A DNA stretch of 64,000 bases from Heterodera schachtii (lineage: Eukaryota > Nematoda > Chromadorea > Rhabditida > Heteroderidae): positions 62,001 to 126,000 of the forward strand of contig SIJG01000049.1 in NCBI GenBank assembly GCA_023374025.1. Reading direction: 5' to 3'. Both the position numbers and the translations under genes were made by a program. Of the stretch, positions 34,106 through 47,283 are shown one piece after another. The notes below the pieces were generated by a model. It ran no database searches and was not told the DNA's origin. It saw nothing but the letters and a program-made list of their open reading frames with translations. The first letter of the stretch is position 1, and the number at the start of each line of letters is the position of its first letter.

Positions 34106-37100
34106 ATGGGAAAAAAACGGTTTTTGCCTTTGCCTTCAACAAATATTGAACAAGAAAATTCGTCATTTTCCTCTTGTAAAAATGTTGAATACGAAATCAT
34201 TGATGAACGCTTTCAAAATGACCATCGCAGCAAACAGCAGAATGGAAGCAACAACAGCTATGAGCTCAGAAGTGGCACCAAAAAGGCGCGCCTTGAAAAG
34301 CCTGACGAAGTAATTGGAATTGAAATTTGGCACTTTTTATTTCTGGGCTCAACAAAAACCAAACAAAGAAAAAAAGGGGGGATGCTATTCGATTTGTAAA
34401 TTCCTTTTTTTTAATTGAATTAGGTTTTCGGGTCTAATCCAAATATAAAAAATGCAAAATTCGAAATTACGTAATAAAGCCTCCCCCTTTCTCGGGCCCA
34501 TTCAAGTAAAAAGTGCCCAATATTCCTCTCAAGGAGTAATAGTGCTTCTTTTTTCATAATTTTTTATAAATTTAAGAACGACGTGTTGCGTGACAGCCCA
34601 TTTGTCCGTCGGAGCCGAAGAAGCGAAAGAATATCGGAAAGCAATGGCCAATTAATTACACCAAAGGTTTTGTCAATTTTCAAATTTGAAAAATCACAAA
34701 ATAAGGGTTCAAAAATGTGTACAAGCAGCATTTCTATGTTGGTTAGGTCAAAAAAGCTGGGGAAATTGCTTCGATTTAGCATCGCCAACCTTCGCTTTTC
34801 AACCCAAAAAAACGAAAAATCTGTCAATTTTTTTAAAATTTTTTTTTATTTGTCATAATTTTTACTTTTAGGGTCTTAACGGAAACACAAATGGACCAGC
34901 AATTGGGAGGCGAAAAGAAAACAACAACAGTGGAAAGCAAACAGCGGCAGCAGCAGCAGAAAAGAACAATGGCATAAAAATGGACGGACAAAAAGGAAAT
35001 GAGAGGGGAAAATTGGAGACCAAAGAGGCGGAGAAGAAAGAGGAGGAAGAAGAAGGGACAACAGCACAAAGCAGCAGCGAAGAGGAGGAGGAAAAGCAGC
35101 ATCAACAACAGGAAGAAGAAGAAGACGAAAGTGTGGAGGAGGAGCAAAACGAAGTATGACGACGGCGAGGGACAAATTTGGGAGACCGCCCTCAGCAGCC
35201 CTTACAATTAGTTTTTTTTTTTGGGTATAGCAACAATCCCTTCAAGGATATTCTTTGGAACGGCATCATTCGATACAAGGGCGTATCTAGGGGGGGGGGG
35301 GGGGGAAGGGGGGGAATTCCCCCCCCCCCCCCCCCGAAATGAAAATTTTTAAAAATTTTCCAGCAAATAATGGAAAATTTTTTCGAATTCCCCCCCCCCC
35401 CCCCCAAACGAAAATTTAAAAATTTTCTAGGCAATTTTCGTAACAAATAGCACTCAAATGTTCAATTTTTTTCCAGCGGCGACTATCGGCACCGCCGGAC
35501 CTCCATTTTCCACTATTTTTACAAGTTTTTTACCGTAAAACGGCCAAATTTGGGTCTTTTTTAGTGAAAAGGTGGAGTTTTTACCCAGCAGCGGGACAAA
35601 AAAAATTTTTTATTGGGTAAATAGCAAAAAAAAGGTCTCAGGTCGGGTCCCCCCCCCCCCCCCCCGAAAATTTTTTCTAGATACGCCCATGATTCGATAG
35701 CCCAATTATTTAAGGAATTAAAAAAAAACTAAAAACAGAATTTTCAGTTTTTAAATTTTTTTCCGGGGAGGGGTGCTCTTTTTGTGAATTATTGAATTCA
35801 TTTTACTATACTTTTCCAGTTGAACCGGCGATATTCATTTCGACGAAACCGAGAAAAATTCTCCAACCAACGAGAACACCGGCGAGGACGGCGCCCAATG
35901 CGCTCGTGTCGTTTGGAGTCTGCGCAAAGTGTGGCATTCGTTTCCGACGTTTGCAAGAAGTACAACGGCAACAGCAGCACCAGGAACAGTTTCGAGGCCG
36001 CCGCTGGCATTCCACGACTGCCGTCAAACCCTGTCTTGGACCGTCGGCACTCAAAATGTTTGTAATTGGGAGACAAATTGCACATACACACATACATTTT
36101 TTTTGTATTAAAAACGGGCAAAACTTTGTCAAATTAAAAGAAAACATTTTTAACAGTTCGTACCAAAAAGTTTACGAAACACCAATCTTTGAGACAATTT
36201 CGTTGAAAAATCTAACAAAAATGGAATTTTTTTGTGAAATTTAAAAACAATTTCGTAAATTTTTTAACCAACAAAAAGCCCGTTTTTCAAGTTAACTTGA
36301 ATTAACAGACAGCAAATGGGAGTTTTGTGAAGAGAACAAAAAAAGGCTAACAGAAAATTTTTTGACATTTTTTTTTGGAAATTTTTTTTGACTATTTCGT
36401 TAGGGCAAAAATCCAAAATCCACGACCCCTCTATATAAAAAACACTGGTCGTCCTTTGTTTTTTACCCATATATTCCAATTCAAAAAATTTCAGACGAAA
36501 AGCGTCGCCGCCGTCACCGTCGGTTGGACCGTTGCTCATCTTCAAGCAGTAGTGGCAGCACTTCCGACGACAGTTCGTCCACTTCTGTAAATGGTGGCGG
36601 AGAAGGGACAAAGCGTAATCACTCAATGCGCAAGGATCTGAAGGATGAAGCGAATTTTGAACAACGGAAGCTCAAATCTCTGTTGAAGGGCCGCCAGGAG
36701 CTGATGCCGATCAACCTTTCAGGTTTTGCTGACGGCAAATTTTTTAAACATTTTGTTGGCAATTTTTTTTTGCCCTTGGTTCGTTTTTGGATTAAACCAG
36801 AAAATTGAGTTTGAACCAATGAATTACTAGCAGGCCCGTAACCAGGGGGGGGGCAATTGCCCCCCCCCCCCCGAAATGAAAATTTTCTAGTAAAAATTGG
36901 CAATTAAAAAAAATTTTAGCCAATTTTCTTAACTAAATGCATTAAAAATTCAAAAATTTTCCCGGCGGCGCCTATCGGTTACGCAATTTTAACCAAAAAA
37001 AAAGGCAAAAAAATAGTTATGAGCAAAAAAAACAGCTCCGGTTTGCCCCTCCCGAATTTTTTTTCTGGTTACGGGCCTGATTACTAGAATTTTTGGTCAA

Positions 37101-40100
37101 TTTTCAAAAATATAAATTTCGACTAAATTTCCAATTTGTTTATCGTAAATTTAGTCAGATTCTTCGATTATTCACAACCACTTCAACCGAAATAAAAACA
37201 TTCCGAGTTGAACTAGGTCAAAAAAAAATTTTTTTTTAATTTTATCGGTTCCACTTTGAATTTCGCATTAAAAAACGGAAACTCGGGGTAATAAAAATGA
37301 AATGGGCAAAAATGAATCATTTTTAACTTGCTAACCCAGTCTTTCTGCGTATTTTCCCTATTTGATTGAATTTTTTTTTCCCGCTTAGGCAAAGACATTC
37401 AGACGAATTTGGCGCAAATGGCCCGGGAAAAAGTGCGTCAAACGAACACAAAGTCAAGCTGTGCGGACATTGACCCGATGCACATTGAGCTGGACACCGG
37501 CTTCAAGCAGGTCGGAGGCTTGACGCAACACATCCACTCGCTGAAAGAAATCGTCCTTTTCCCAATGCTTTACTCGCACCTTTTCGAGCGGTTCAAAATT
37601 CAACCACCGAAGGGCATTCTTTTCCATGGACCGCCAGGTAATTTTTTTTTTCTTTGCAATTTGCAATCATTTAAAAAGTAGGAGCCCAGATTTTTTCGGG
37701 ACTTTTTTGGGCGAAGAATTTCTATTCATTGTCAGACATCCATTTTACTTAATTCTGTTCCCGAATCCTTAGATTCCAATAAAAAATTGAATTTCAAACG
37801 TGATTTTTCGGAGTACGAGTTTTTGGAAATCACGCAGTTTGTTCTTTTTCTCAATTTTATTTGTGCGAATAATTTGGCTGCGTAAATCTGAATTTTTTCT
37901 GAAACAAATGAAAACTTTCTTATCCTTCGAGCTATAAAATTACCAAGAATTTTTATTTAGTTGCTTGAAGAAAAAATGTTGTTTAAAATTATTATTTTAT
38001 GTTCATGTAAATTGCACTAGTTCCCAAAAAAAATTTTTTTTTTTTTTTTTTGAAAAATACCAATTCGCAGGGTTATTGTGCCATTCAACTTTTTTAGGAA
38101 CCGGCAAAACGCTTTTGGCCCGGGCATTGGCCCGCGAATGCGACCAAACGGGGGCAGGCAAAATTGCCTTTTTCATGCGCAAGGGCGCCGACTGTTTGAG
38201 CAAATGGGTGGGCGAGTCGGAGCGGCAGTTGCGTCTGTTGTTCGACCAGGCGTTTCGCATGCGGCCGTCCATCATTTTCTTCGACGAAGTTGACGGACTC
38301 GCGCCGGTCCGAACGTCTCGACAGGACCAAATCCATTCCTCCATTGTGTCAACGTATGTTTTTGGCAGTTTGGGTTTTTTGGAAATTTTTTTTTAAATAG
38401 ATGTGTCAATTTGCCTGGGTACTTTGTATTCCCTTCCATTTCTTTCCGGAAAAAAATTTTTTTTAAATAAAAAAATTTTCTTTCCTAATTTCAAAAAAAA
38501 ATTTAAGGATTTTTCAAAAATTATTTAACGAGGTATGGCAGGAGGATCAACCAAAATTTTTGCGAAGGGGTCCAACTACGTAATTCAGCAATCTTTAAAA
38601 AGGCTCGATTTTGCGATTTTGAGCCATTTTTTAATAAAAATTTATGAGTTTTACACACCACCAGTGAAATTTTTTTTTTTTACTATAAATTTCTACCAAA
38701 AAATGTTTGCCTTTTTTACTAGAAAAAATTTTAATTCTAAAAATTTAAAAACTAACATTTTAATTTTTAAAATTTTGTCTGGTCGAACTGCTCCCAAATT
38801 TGCCAGGCTTCTTGCCCTCATGGATGGCCTCGACGCGCGTGGCGAAGTGATTGTGATCGGTGCCACCAATCGGTTGGACTCCATTGACCCCGCGCTGCGA
38901 CGGCCCGGCCGTTTTGACCGCGAATTGGCATTTGAACTGCCGGACGCAAATGGTCGTCGTGCCATCCTCCGAATCCACACGGAACCATGGGGCGAAAGTC
39001 GGCCTGACGAGGAACTGCTCGACTGGTTGGCCGAACAAACATCCGGCTATTGTGGAGCGGACCTCAAGGTGGGATGAATAAAATGAGGAAAACCAAGGCC
39101 CGTGTAACCAGGGGAAAATGAGGGAAATTGAAATTTTTATGAAAAATGGGTGCAATTTTTTTTTTTTTTTTTTTTGAAAATTGGTAACAATTCCTCACAA
39201 ATTTCGTTTATTTCGCTAAATTTAACCCAAAAATGCACAGAACTGTTCATTTTGTGAAAAAATGTTCTCCTTAGCCGGGGTCAATGACCGCAATTCAACC
39301 AATCAATTTTTTTAACAAAATCCTAAGCCCTATTGTACGCGTTTTCATGATACCATGTTGCCTACAGCGTCTTTATTTTAAAATCACAGACAATTATCGA
39401 AAAAAAATCTCTATTTATTTGAGCTTTTTTAATTATAAAATTTTTTCATGTTTTTAGGCTTTATGCACGGAATCTGTTCTGGTCGCAATGCGTGAATGCT
39501 TTCCACACATGTACATCAGTTCGGAAAAGTTGAAGTTGGACCCAGCAAAAATCCGAATTAAAAAAACGCATTTCTCCGATGCTTTGCATTCGGTGAAACC
39601 ATCCGCCAAGCGTGGTACGCCGTTGTTGTTGTTATTCTAATTAGGGGTTCACTAGGTCTCTCCCCATCGACAATTTTTTAAATTTTTTGGGAGTTTCCCA
39701 TTAAAAAAGTAACGGAATTTTTTTATAGTTTTCTCTAACATTTTGAAATTATAAAGATCTATTAAAAATTCAAAAGAAATTTGTTTTTTCAACTTTTTTA
39801 GTTTAAAAAAAATTTTAAGAAATTTAAAAAAACAAAAATTTCAATTATTTAAATAAATTTGTCGGGATAAGGCGTGGAAATATAGAGCTGCTTCCCTGAT
39901 TAAACCATTTGGGTTTGATTTCTCCACAATTTTTTTCCAGCCTCTCCATTCCATGCCCAAATGCCGGGCCATTGTTGTCGTGTTTCTTTCATCGACACTT
40001 TTGTGGACCATTTGGTGGCCAAATGCGTTCCGCGCGGCTATTCAAAGCGACAAAACTTGGACAATTTGTACGAGACTGAACTGGAACGGGTGGTGTTGGC

Positions 40101-43100
40101 GCTGAAGACGCGTCCAATTGTTCCGAATGGTTGTGCACTTTTTACTGCAACGGTTTTAGGTCCTTGCAAATTTGCGCCTAATTGTAAGCCTAAAATTTGG
40201 TTTCAAAATCTAAGTTTTTTCCAATTCTTCATCGAAAATTTTTAATTTCTATCTAGCCTTTTTCTATAGTATTAAAAATTTTAAAAAATTGTTTTTTTTT
40301 CCTGATTTCATTAAAAAAATATTTAACATTATTTTTTTTTACAACAAAAAGCCTCTATTCGTAAGACTAAAAAATTGAAAATTTCAGTTTTTATTGGACA
40401 ATAAATTTCCATCCGTGTTAGGAAAACGAATTGCTCCTTTAATGTTATTAATGCCATTTAAAATTTAAAAAAAAAACTAACAGATTTGAATCATTTTTAA
40501 GCATATGCGCAAAAGTTTCAGCCCACGATCACAAAAACAATTTTGTAAAATTGTCCCCATTTTTACAATCAATTAATTACCTAATTAGCTCGTCTGTTGC
40601 TCCATGGCCATGGCCCTCTTGGACAGTCCACTCACTTTTTGCCCGTCCTCGTCAACCGCGTGGACCATTTGCCGCTGTTTTGCCTCTCCATTGAGACCAT
40701 TTTCGCGGGCCCGGCGACGCCCGAGGAAAACATTGCCCAAATTGTTGGACGGGCGCTGCGCACTGTCGGACAACACGGCTCGGTCCAGGCATTGATGCTG
40801 CTGCCCGACTTGGACATGGTCGAATCCGTGTTGCCAACCGGGACATGGAAAATGGTCAGAATGGGAGCGGGTGCATTAAATTTTTTCTTCCCCCCCCCCC
40901 CCCTTCGAAATTTATTTTTATTTTATTTTTGGTGCAGTGAAATTGGTCACTAGCGATTCATACAATTTCCCGTTCGTACAATAGTGTTTCATATTTTAGG
41001 GATTTCAAAATTAAATTTCATTACGAAAAAATAAATAAATTTTCACATTTTCTTAATTCTTTTAAAAAAAAGCTTTTTGATAATTTTTCAATTTGTTTCC
41101 TCAAAATTAAAAAAAAATATTAAATTTTTATCTTACTTAATAGAATTTAATTATTATTTTTTCTTTTCTAATAATTTAAATATTATTATTTTTAGCTGAT
41201 TTCGTCGCTTAATGCCTTCTCCGGCTTTGTTTCTGTGCTTTTGTTTGCGTCTGTTCAAAAATTGTACACACAATGCTCTCATGATGTACGGTTTTTTTAC
41301 AAATATAAAAAATTAACAATTTTACATTTTTTTTTGTTTTTCTCTTAGATTCAACAATTATTTAACGCCCCAAATTCATTTGTTGAAATCAAACCGCCGG
41401 ATCGAAGTGAAATTACCAAATATTTTGACTCACTTTTTGAAGGGGCACGCAAAAAACCAATGCGATTCGATTGTGAGTTTGTGAGCATTTCAGTGAGATA
41501 CTTTGTCAAAAATTTGGGTCTAAAATTTTTTTAATCCTCAAATTTGTTCTGCTCTTCGGCTCATAAGCCCTATGGACCACCAAAAATCGCATTTTAAAAG
41601 TTTTTTTTTCCAAAAATTGACAAATTTTGTGCATTTTTGAGTCAAAAAAATCTAAATACACCAAAATTTTTCATTAAAAAATTCGTTGCCGCGGACTGAA
41701 AAATTCTCCATCCCTGATCAAAAAACGACCAACTTTTTGACATTCGGGATCAAATTTTCAAAAAAAATACTGTAAATTAGGGGTCGGCGGCACTTAGAAA
41801 AATATGGAAATTAAATTTCAATGAAATTTCTTTATAATATTTATCTATTTTAAAATTATAAATCAATTTAAGTACGCGATTATCCGACACCGCCAAAAGC
41901 GAAGATTGAGGAGAGTGTAACGCGCAAATTCACTGCCAGCGAATGCGCCGAATTGGAGAAGGACTACCAACAAATGCTCAGACAATTTCGAATATTTCTC
42001 CGCGATTTGCTCCGTTTGTTCCCCACTTTTTTATACATTTAGATTTATTTTTGTTTTGTTTTGAAGGACAAATCATTCGGGAGCCGCGCTTCAAATGTTT
42101 CCATTTGCCGGTTGACAAAACGGACGCCGAAGATTACTACGAAATCGTCAAACAACCGATGTGTTTGAGTCAAATGGTCGGTCATTTTGCTAGATGGATT
42201 TAAAAAATTTACTTGGTTTGGTCTTTGGTGAAGTTTTTTGGTCCACTACAAATCCACATTTTTGGGGTTTCGGAAAATGCTAAATTTCCATTTTTGGCCA
42301 TTTTAACATTTTATTTCATATTGGCAATTCGTCGAGAAAATTTCACAAAAATTCTAAGAATTTCGAATTTGTCTCTGCTTTAAAGTTGGCCCCATTGAAT
42401 TTTATTAAAAATCAAATTAGGTTGCCCTTTCGGTGTGTTTGTGAAAATGTTTTCGGTCGCTGATTACGCTATCCGCCATACATTTCGACCAATTCTGAAT
42501 GCCTTAACCCCGGATTCGAAATAATGATGGAAAATTCATTCAAAATTTTTTGTTGTTTTTTTGTTTTTGCTTCAATTTCAATTAAGTAATTCAGAATTGG
42601 ACAAAATATATGGAAGATTCGTGATCAAGGACTCCTAAAACACCTGGGAAAAAAAGTTTTCGTGACAAACATTTTTTTTTTTTGTTGTAAAATTTGCTCC
42701 AAAAGGGTCCCTCCTCCCCGCTTGTTTTTTTTTTCAAATTCAATGTGAAATTTTTTTTTATTTTTCATTAAATTATTTATATTTGCAAATTCAATTGACA
42801 GATGGGCAACATCGACGTGGGCCTTTATGCCTCAAAGGATGCCTTTGCGAAGGACATCCAATTGATCCGCAACAATGCCATCGAGTACAACCCGGACACC
42901 GACATGGACTCCAAGCAAATACGGCACGCCGCAAATGCCCTCGTGGACATGACGGAGGCACTGTTCAGCATGGAAATGGACGACGATTTCCCCACCAAAT
43001 TGGAGGAGGCGCGAAAATTGGTGGAGGAGGCGAAGCGATGGACAGAAAAAATGGAAACGGCGGAGAAAGACGACGGCACGGGGAATGGAGGTGAACACAA

Positions 43101-44403
43101 AACTTAGAAATTTTCCAAAAATCTTAGAAAATGTTAAAAAAGCGGTTTTTCAAAATTCTATAATAATGCATCATTAAAAAACGTCGGACGGTTCACAATC
43201 AGGGGAAAATAACGCCGCAGAAAATTTAAAAAGAAAATTTTTTTATACTAGAAATTTAGAAAAAAATCTTATTGTTAGAAATTTTTAAATAAAAAAATTT
43301 GAAAATTTCCTTTTTGAATTTTATGATAAATACAGTTTTTTCTAAAAATTTTCCAAAAAAAAATTTTCAATGATTTTTTTCTTGAAATTTTCATATAAAA
43401 AAAATTTTATAAGAATTTTTTCATCATTTTTTTGCCTTTATTAAATAGTTTGTTATACAATTTTGAATTTTAAAACTAATTATATTTTCCAAAATTGAGC
43501 AGGGCGAGAAAAAAACATTGTGCCGCCGACGGTGGAGGAGGACGAGCGACGGGGCGAAGTCGGCACAGAGACACAACGACAATTTGACGACGGAGGGCAC
43601 AGCGGAGGAAAGAAGAAAGGCACGGAACGGTCGCCCACTCCTCCGGCATTTATTTTGGACATGGAGCAGCTGCAGGACGTGGTCAAGCGGGTATTTGTTT
43701 TTTTTGTTTTTGTCCATTTCTGATGAAATAGTGGCAAAAAATGCTAACAAAAAAAACTATAAAAAAAAAATCGGTGCTGCAAACATTTTTTGAAAGAATT
43801 AATTTTATTTATTTATTTTGAGTGAAATGCAAAAAATTTTTCGTTTGTAATAATTTTTTTGGAACGATTTTTTTGGCAATCCTGAAGAATGTGGGTTTCT
43901 AATTTAACTTTTTATTTAAATTGCGTATTTTTATTCAGATTCATGATCAGCGCCCTCGAAAACCCCCAAATAATCGTTTTTGAGCTTAAAAAAAAAAAAA
44001 AATTAAATAGAAACCCCCATTCTTCAGAATTGCCGATTTTTTCATAATAATAATGACATAATTTTCTGTCGCAATGCGTTTTTTCATTGCTGTTTTTTTG
44101 TTACAAATTTTCAAAAAAGCCAAAAACCTGGCCCCTATTTTTCAATTTAAAAAAAAACATTAAAAATTGTTAGATTCTTTCAGGCGACTGACAAGGCACG
44201 CATTTGCAGTTGGGGAGTGCCACAAATCGAATGCCTTGGTAATGGTGATGATAATTATGATTGTGTATAAAGTGCAACATGCCCAAATATTACATTTTTT
44301 AGGTGTTCAATTGTGCCAAATTGTTGACCAATTCAGCGGAGAATGGGACCGTTCGGAATTAATTGAAAAAATGAAGAAATGTGTTGATGCTTTTGTACTT
44401 TGA
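34106..44403 (+). CDS. lex-1: ATAD2/lex-1: AAA+ ATPase with bromodomain, 19 exons
   Basis: Exons: 34106-34309, 34577-34666, 34872-35153, 35820-36057, 36495-36722, 37389-37637, 38098-38353, 38807-39068, 39458-39614, 39941-40129, 40589-40854, 41196-41285, 41349-41472, 41873-42013, 42067-42176, 42802-43090, 43503-43690, 44184-44238, 44303-44403. Every intron is GT..AG and every phase closes: 3519 bases, 1172 residues. The first 350 residues are acidic, low-complexity and charged. AAA1 follows, with Walker A GPPGTGKT (about 427-434), Walker [10 protein letters not shown] (about 489) and RRPGRFDRE (about 550). A degenerate second AAA contains [12 protein letters not shown]. The bromodomain (about 910-1020) keeps the acetyl-lysine-binding Asn in IEYNPD (about 992). 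Orthologues (ATAD2, Yta7, C. elegans lex-1) are nuclear chromatin factors. First exons are the least certain; the ATG was chosen as the first in frame. Confidence 0.93.
35276..35691. mobile_element. hAT element in lex-1 intron 3
   Basis: Ends CAAGGGCGTATCTAG / CTAGATACGCCCATG with perfect 8-bp duplication ATTCGATA (35,268-35,275 and 35,692-35,699). It contains long G and C runs (13-20) and the CGACTATCGGCACCGCC motif at about 35,474. Confidence 0.88.
36831..37079. mobile_element. 249-bp hAT element in lex-1 intron 5
   Basis: Perfect ends CAGGCCCGTAACCAG / CTGGTTACGGGCCTG with perfect 8-bp duplication ATTACTAG (36,823-36,830 and 37,080-37,087). A partial GGCGGCGCCTATCGG motif lies at about 36,962. 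A degraded left end of the same family is at about 39,098 in intron 8. Confidence 0.92.
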
Positions 44404-44557
44404 CCATTCAACAGATCAGATCTTCACCAATCAATCTCACCACCTTATTTATTATTTATTTCATTTTTGTATTGTTTGTCAATGTTTAATTTGAAAATTA
44501 ACATTTTCAATCATTAAATAAAGAAATATCTGTAATTTAATCTGCTGGTGGTTATAC

Positions 44558-44873
44558 CAGGGATGTGATCTGTTCTGATTTGTCAAAAATGTTCTGATTT
44601 TGGGGTAGCGACCAAAATTTGTTCTAATTTCTTCAATATCCTTTTATTTAAAATTTAGAAAATTAAAGTTTGAAGCAACATTTGGTGTTTTGGAAAGCAA
44701 TCTGTTGAAAAACTCGCAAAATCTCAAAAAAAAAAAAATTTTCCTGGTGGCGCCTATCGGCATCGCCGTGCCCCAAAAACCTATTTTTTCTTAGAAAAAT
44801 GGCCCAAATTGCAAAATTTGATAAATATTCCGCAAAAAATTCTGATTTTGAAAATCTTCAGTTCACATCTCTG
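44558..44873. mobile_element. Non-autonomous hAT element just after lex-1
   Basis: Ends CAGGGATGTGA / TCACATCTCTG with 8-bp duplication GGTTATAC/CGTTATAC (one mismatch). It contains the GGCGCCTATCGGCATCGCC motif at about 44,746. Confidence 0.8.
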
Positions 44874-44932
44874 CGTTATACCCCGTTTAAATATGCAAAT
44901 GGAATTAACCCCGTTTTTTATATAGTCATTTC

Positions 44933-45520
44933 GGTAATCCTGTACTTTATTGGTCCCTAAAAAAAAAGAAAAAAATAGAGGGTTTTTTTGCGATTCTGAA
45001 TGGCACTCGGGGGTTTTCGGGGGGCGCTGATCACGAATATGACATCCATTTCGACCTATTTAGAATCCCGAACCCGAACACGAACAAAAGGAGAAAATGA
45101 TTTTTCACCAAAATCCATATGTATTGGCCAAAATCGATTCAAATGCACTAAATGGCCGTGAATTTTTATTTTCTATTATATTCCGTTCATTTGAATAGAT
45201 TTGGGACAACAAATGTGAATTTTGGTGAAAAATTAATTTTCTCCTTTTGTTCGAATTCAGGTCCGGGCTTCGACTTTGACCAAAACTGAAGTTAGATTCA
45301 TGGCTAGCGACCCCGAAAACTCCAGTGAAGACGTTTTTAACAATTTAAAAAAAAATTTATTAAAAAAATGTTCGTGTTCGGGTTCGGGATTCTAAATAGG
45401 TCGAAATGGATGTCATATTCGTGATCAGCGCCCCCGAAAACCCCCGAGTGCCACTCAGAATCGCAAAAAACCTTCTATTTTTTTTCTTTTTTTTAGGGAC
45501 CAATAAAGTACAGGATTACC
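44933..45520. mobile_element. Foldback element with 150-bp arms
   Basis: Arms 44,933-45,095 and about 45,365-45,520 are near-perfect inverses beginning GGTAATCCTGTACTTTATTG. An 8-bp duplication GTCATTTC flanks it (44,925-44,932 and 45,521-45,528). Both arms hold the palindromic word GCGCTGATCACGAAT. Confidence 0.85.
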
Positions 45521-45834
45521 GTCATTTCAATCGGTAATTACTAGGGCCCCGTTACAATACTGCCGATGGTACCTATATGGGTTTTTCGAGACAAGGGAAA
45601 AAGTTCGTTCTAGAGGCTTTCTAAGGTTCGGAGAATCCGAGACGGGCCCTCACTAGGCAAAATTTATCTTTTTTAAAAATAATTTGATTTTTTATTCGAA
45701 CCTGATTTAGGGGTTAGAAATGGGGCGAAATGGATGTCGGAAATGGATTGTCAGATCCCGAAAACCTAAAATATCTATCTCAATGAAACAAAAGTTTCCA
45801 TCCTTTGGTTTACGATACAAACTTTATGGATTTG

Positions 45835-46474
45835 GGCAATGGTCAAGAATTGGTGTCCCGACGAAAAAAAATGTTAAAAATTTCGGAGGTGTTTTTTCTA
45901 GGCTTAAAAAATGCGCTGATCACGAATCTGAACTCAGATTTTGGAAATCATTGATTTTTATCTAGGATTTTTCATCAACTATTTGCTTTTTTTCGATTTT
46001 TAAATTATAATTAAAAAAAAGTTTAGCAATGAATTTGTGGTTAAAAAATATTCTGATCATGAGTTTGAGCTCTGATTATGCATGAGCCTTCATTTTATCT
46101 AAGATTTTTCATCAAGTGTCATAAAAAAATAAACCGCAGCCAAGCGGACTCGAACCCCAGACCATCGTCTCGATTAATAATTAAATTTCAAAAAATCGTA
46201 AAAAATTGAAAACTTGACTTTTCCATACATTCAATAGTTCATTCGAAAGCTCTTTTTAGGCTCTACAACATCTGTGTATGAATTTTTAAGCCCTACTAAT
46301 TTTCTTAAAATTTTGGAAAAAATCAAGTAGCTGATGAAAAATCCTAGATAAAAATCAATGATTTCCAAAATCTGAGTTCAGATTCGTGATCAGCGCATTT
46401 TTAAAGCCTAGAAAAAATACCTCCGAAATTTTTAACATTTTTTTTCGTCGGGACACCAATTCTTGACCATTGCC
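45835..46474. mobile_element. Second foldback element with 150-bp arms
   Basis: Arms 45,835-45,985 and 46,325-46,474 pair, starting GGCAATGGTCAAGAATTGG. An 8-bp duplication TGGATTTG flanks it (45,827-45,834 and 46,475-46,482). Its arms also carry GCGCTGATCACGAATCTGA, so it is related to the neighbour at 44.9 kb. The loop contains half a tRNA-like unit. Confidence 0.82.
46133..46178 (-). repeat. tRNA-like B-box fragment in foldback loop
   Basis: The minus strand reads GGTCTGGGGTTCGAGTCCGC, a perfect B box with stem, but no A box was found within 60 bp. Confidence 0.4.
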
Positions 46475-46482
46475 TGGATTTG

Positions 46483-46956
46483 GCAATAATTTTTAATTTT
46501 ATGGAAAGTAAAAAATTAAAAGAAGTGTGAAATTGTGACAATTTCCACCAAATGCAAAGGTGTAATTAAAGTATCAAAGATAGGCGAAAATTTGCATTTT
46601 ATTTGGACACGATTTTTTTTTAATTTTTATAATTTGAATTTAATTTTTAAAAGCAGCAAAGTTTTATGCGAAATAGAAATTACGAAAAAAATGGGCAAAT
46701 GAACATCCATTAAACGAAAAAAAAAACTAATTGTTGTCCAAACGTCGCGCCCGCCCAATGAAAATGACGTTCGATGAAAAGTTGAACCAATGAAAAGACA
46801 GATATGTAGCCAAAAAAAGAAAAGAAAGAGAGATAGAGCCAAAAAGGGATTTTGACGATCGGTGATCAACGGGAAATAATTTCGCTAATCATTCGTTGGG
46901 TTCTTTTGTTTGGTTTTCTCTTTTTCCGTTCTCTGTGCGCAGACTTCCGCTGTAGA
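46483..46956. other. 3' flank of gene I
   Basis: The block 46,850-46,935 (GATCGGTGATCAACGGGAAA...TTCTTTTGTTT) is shared with the 3' flanks of genes H (49.63 kb) and G (57.23 kb). The rest is AT-rich with no gene. Confidence 0.5.
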
Positions 46957-47283
46957 TCAGAGAACCCAAACGTGTGAACCTTTTACAATGCCATATTTGT
47001 TCAGTGTCGCCTCATCATCAAGTACACCGTGTTTGATGTTTCTAATTTTATCTGGCATACTGTTAATCTTCTGCACAATCTTTTGCCTCAGTGTTGCCAC
47101 AGTGTCCGTGCCCTTCACATTATTAACGGTATATGATACGTTTCTATACTTTGCGAATATTTGAAATTCTTCATCATCAGCGATGGATGAGGAGGGCATC
47201 ATCGAAAGCATTGCCATTATTAGCCCAGCAGAAGCGATGCCAACGGCGGAGAATGATGAAAAGCCAAAATGATTGTTTGTCAT
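46957..47283 (-). CDS. Ubl gene I: secreted single-Ubl protein, 108 aa
   Basis: The frame is open from ATG at 47,283 to the stop at 46,957, with no intron. The signal segment is about residues 1-34 (HFGFSSFSAVGIASAGLIMA, ending near SSSIADDEE). One ubiquitin-like domain fills the rest: FQIFAKYRNVSYTVNNVKGT, DTVATLRQKIVQKINSMPDK, then DDEATLNKYGIVKG. That is the beta-grasp order with the ubiquitin-like DT(V/I)..L..KI and TL..YGI. It ends HVWVL without Gly-Gly, so it should not be conjugated. Genes H and G have the same design. A parasitism effector that mimics ubiquitin is inferred, not shown. The upstream ATG-less frame extension to 47,376 was rejected because the family start is MKNxHFGF or MTNNHFGF. 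Confidence 0.8.
   Translation of the reverse strand: MTNNHFGFSSFSAVGIASAGLIMAMLSMMPSSSIADDEEFQIFAKYRNVSYTVNNVKGTDTVATLRQKIVQKINSMPDKIRNIKHGVLDDEATLNKYGIVKGSHVWVL

Noticed and set aside
34833..35175. Leu/Phe-rich minus-strand frames opposite lex-1 exon 3
   Set aside because: Mirror of the Glu/Lys-rich coding exon; the plus frame has matching splice sites and phase.
35154..35211. Continuation of lex-1 exon 3 ([18 protein letters not shown])
   Set aside because: It is in another frame from the exon, which meets a TGA at once; a GT donor at 35,154 gives the right phase for exon 4.
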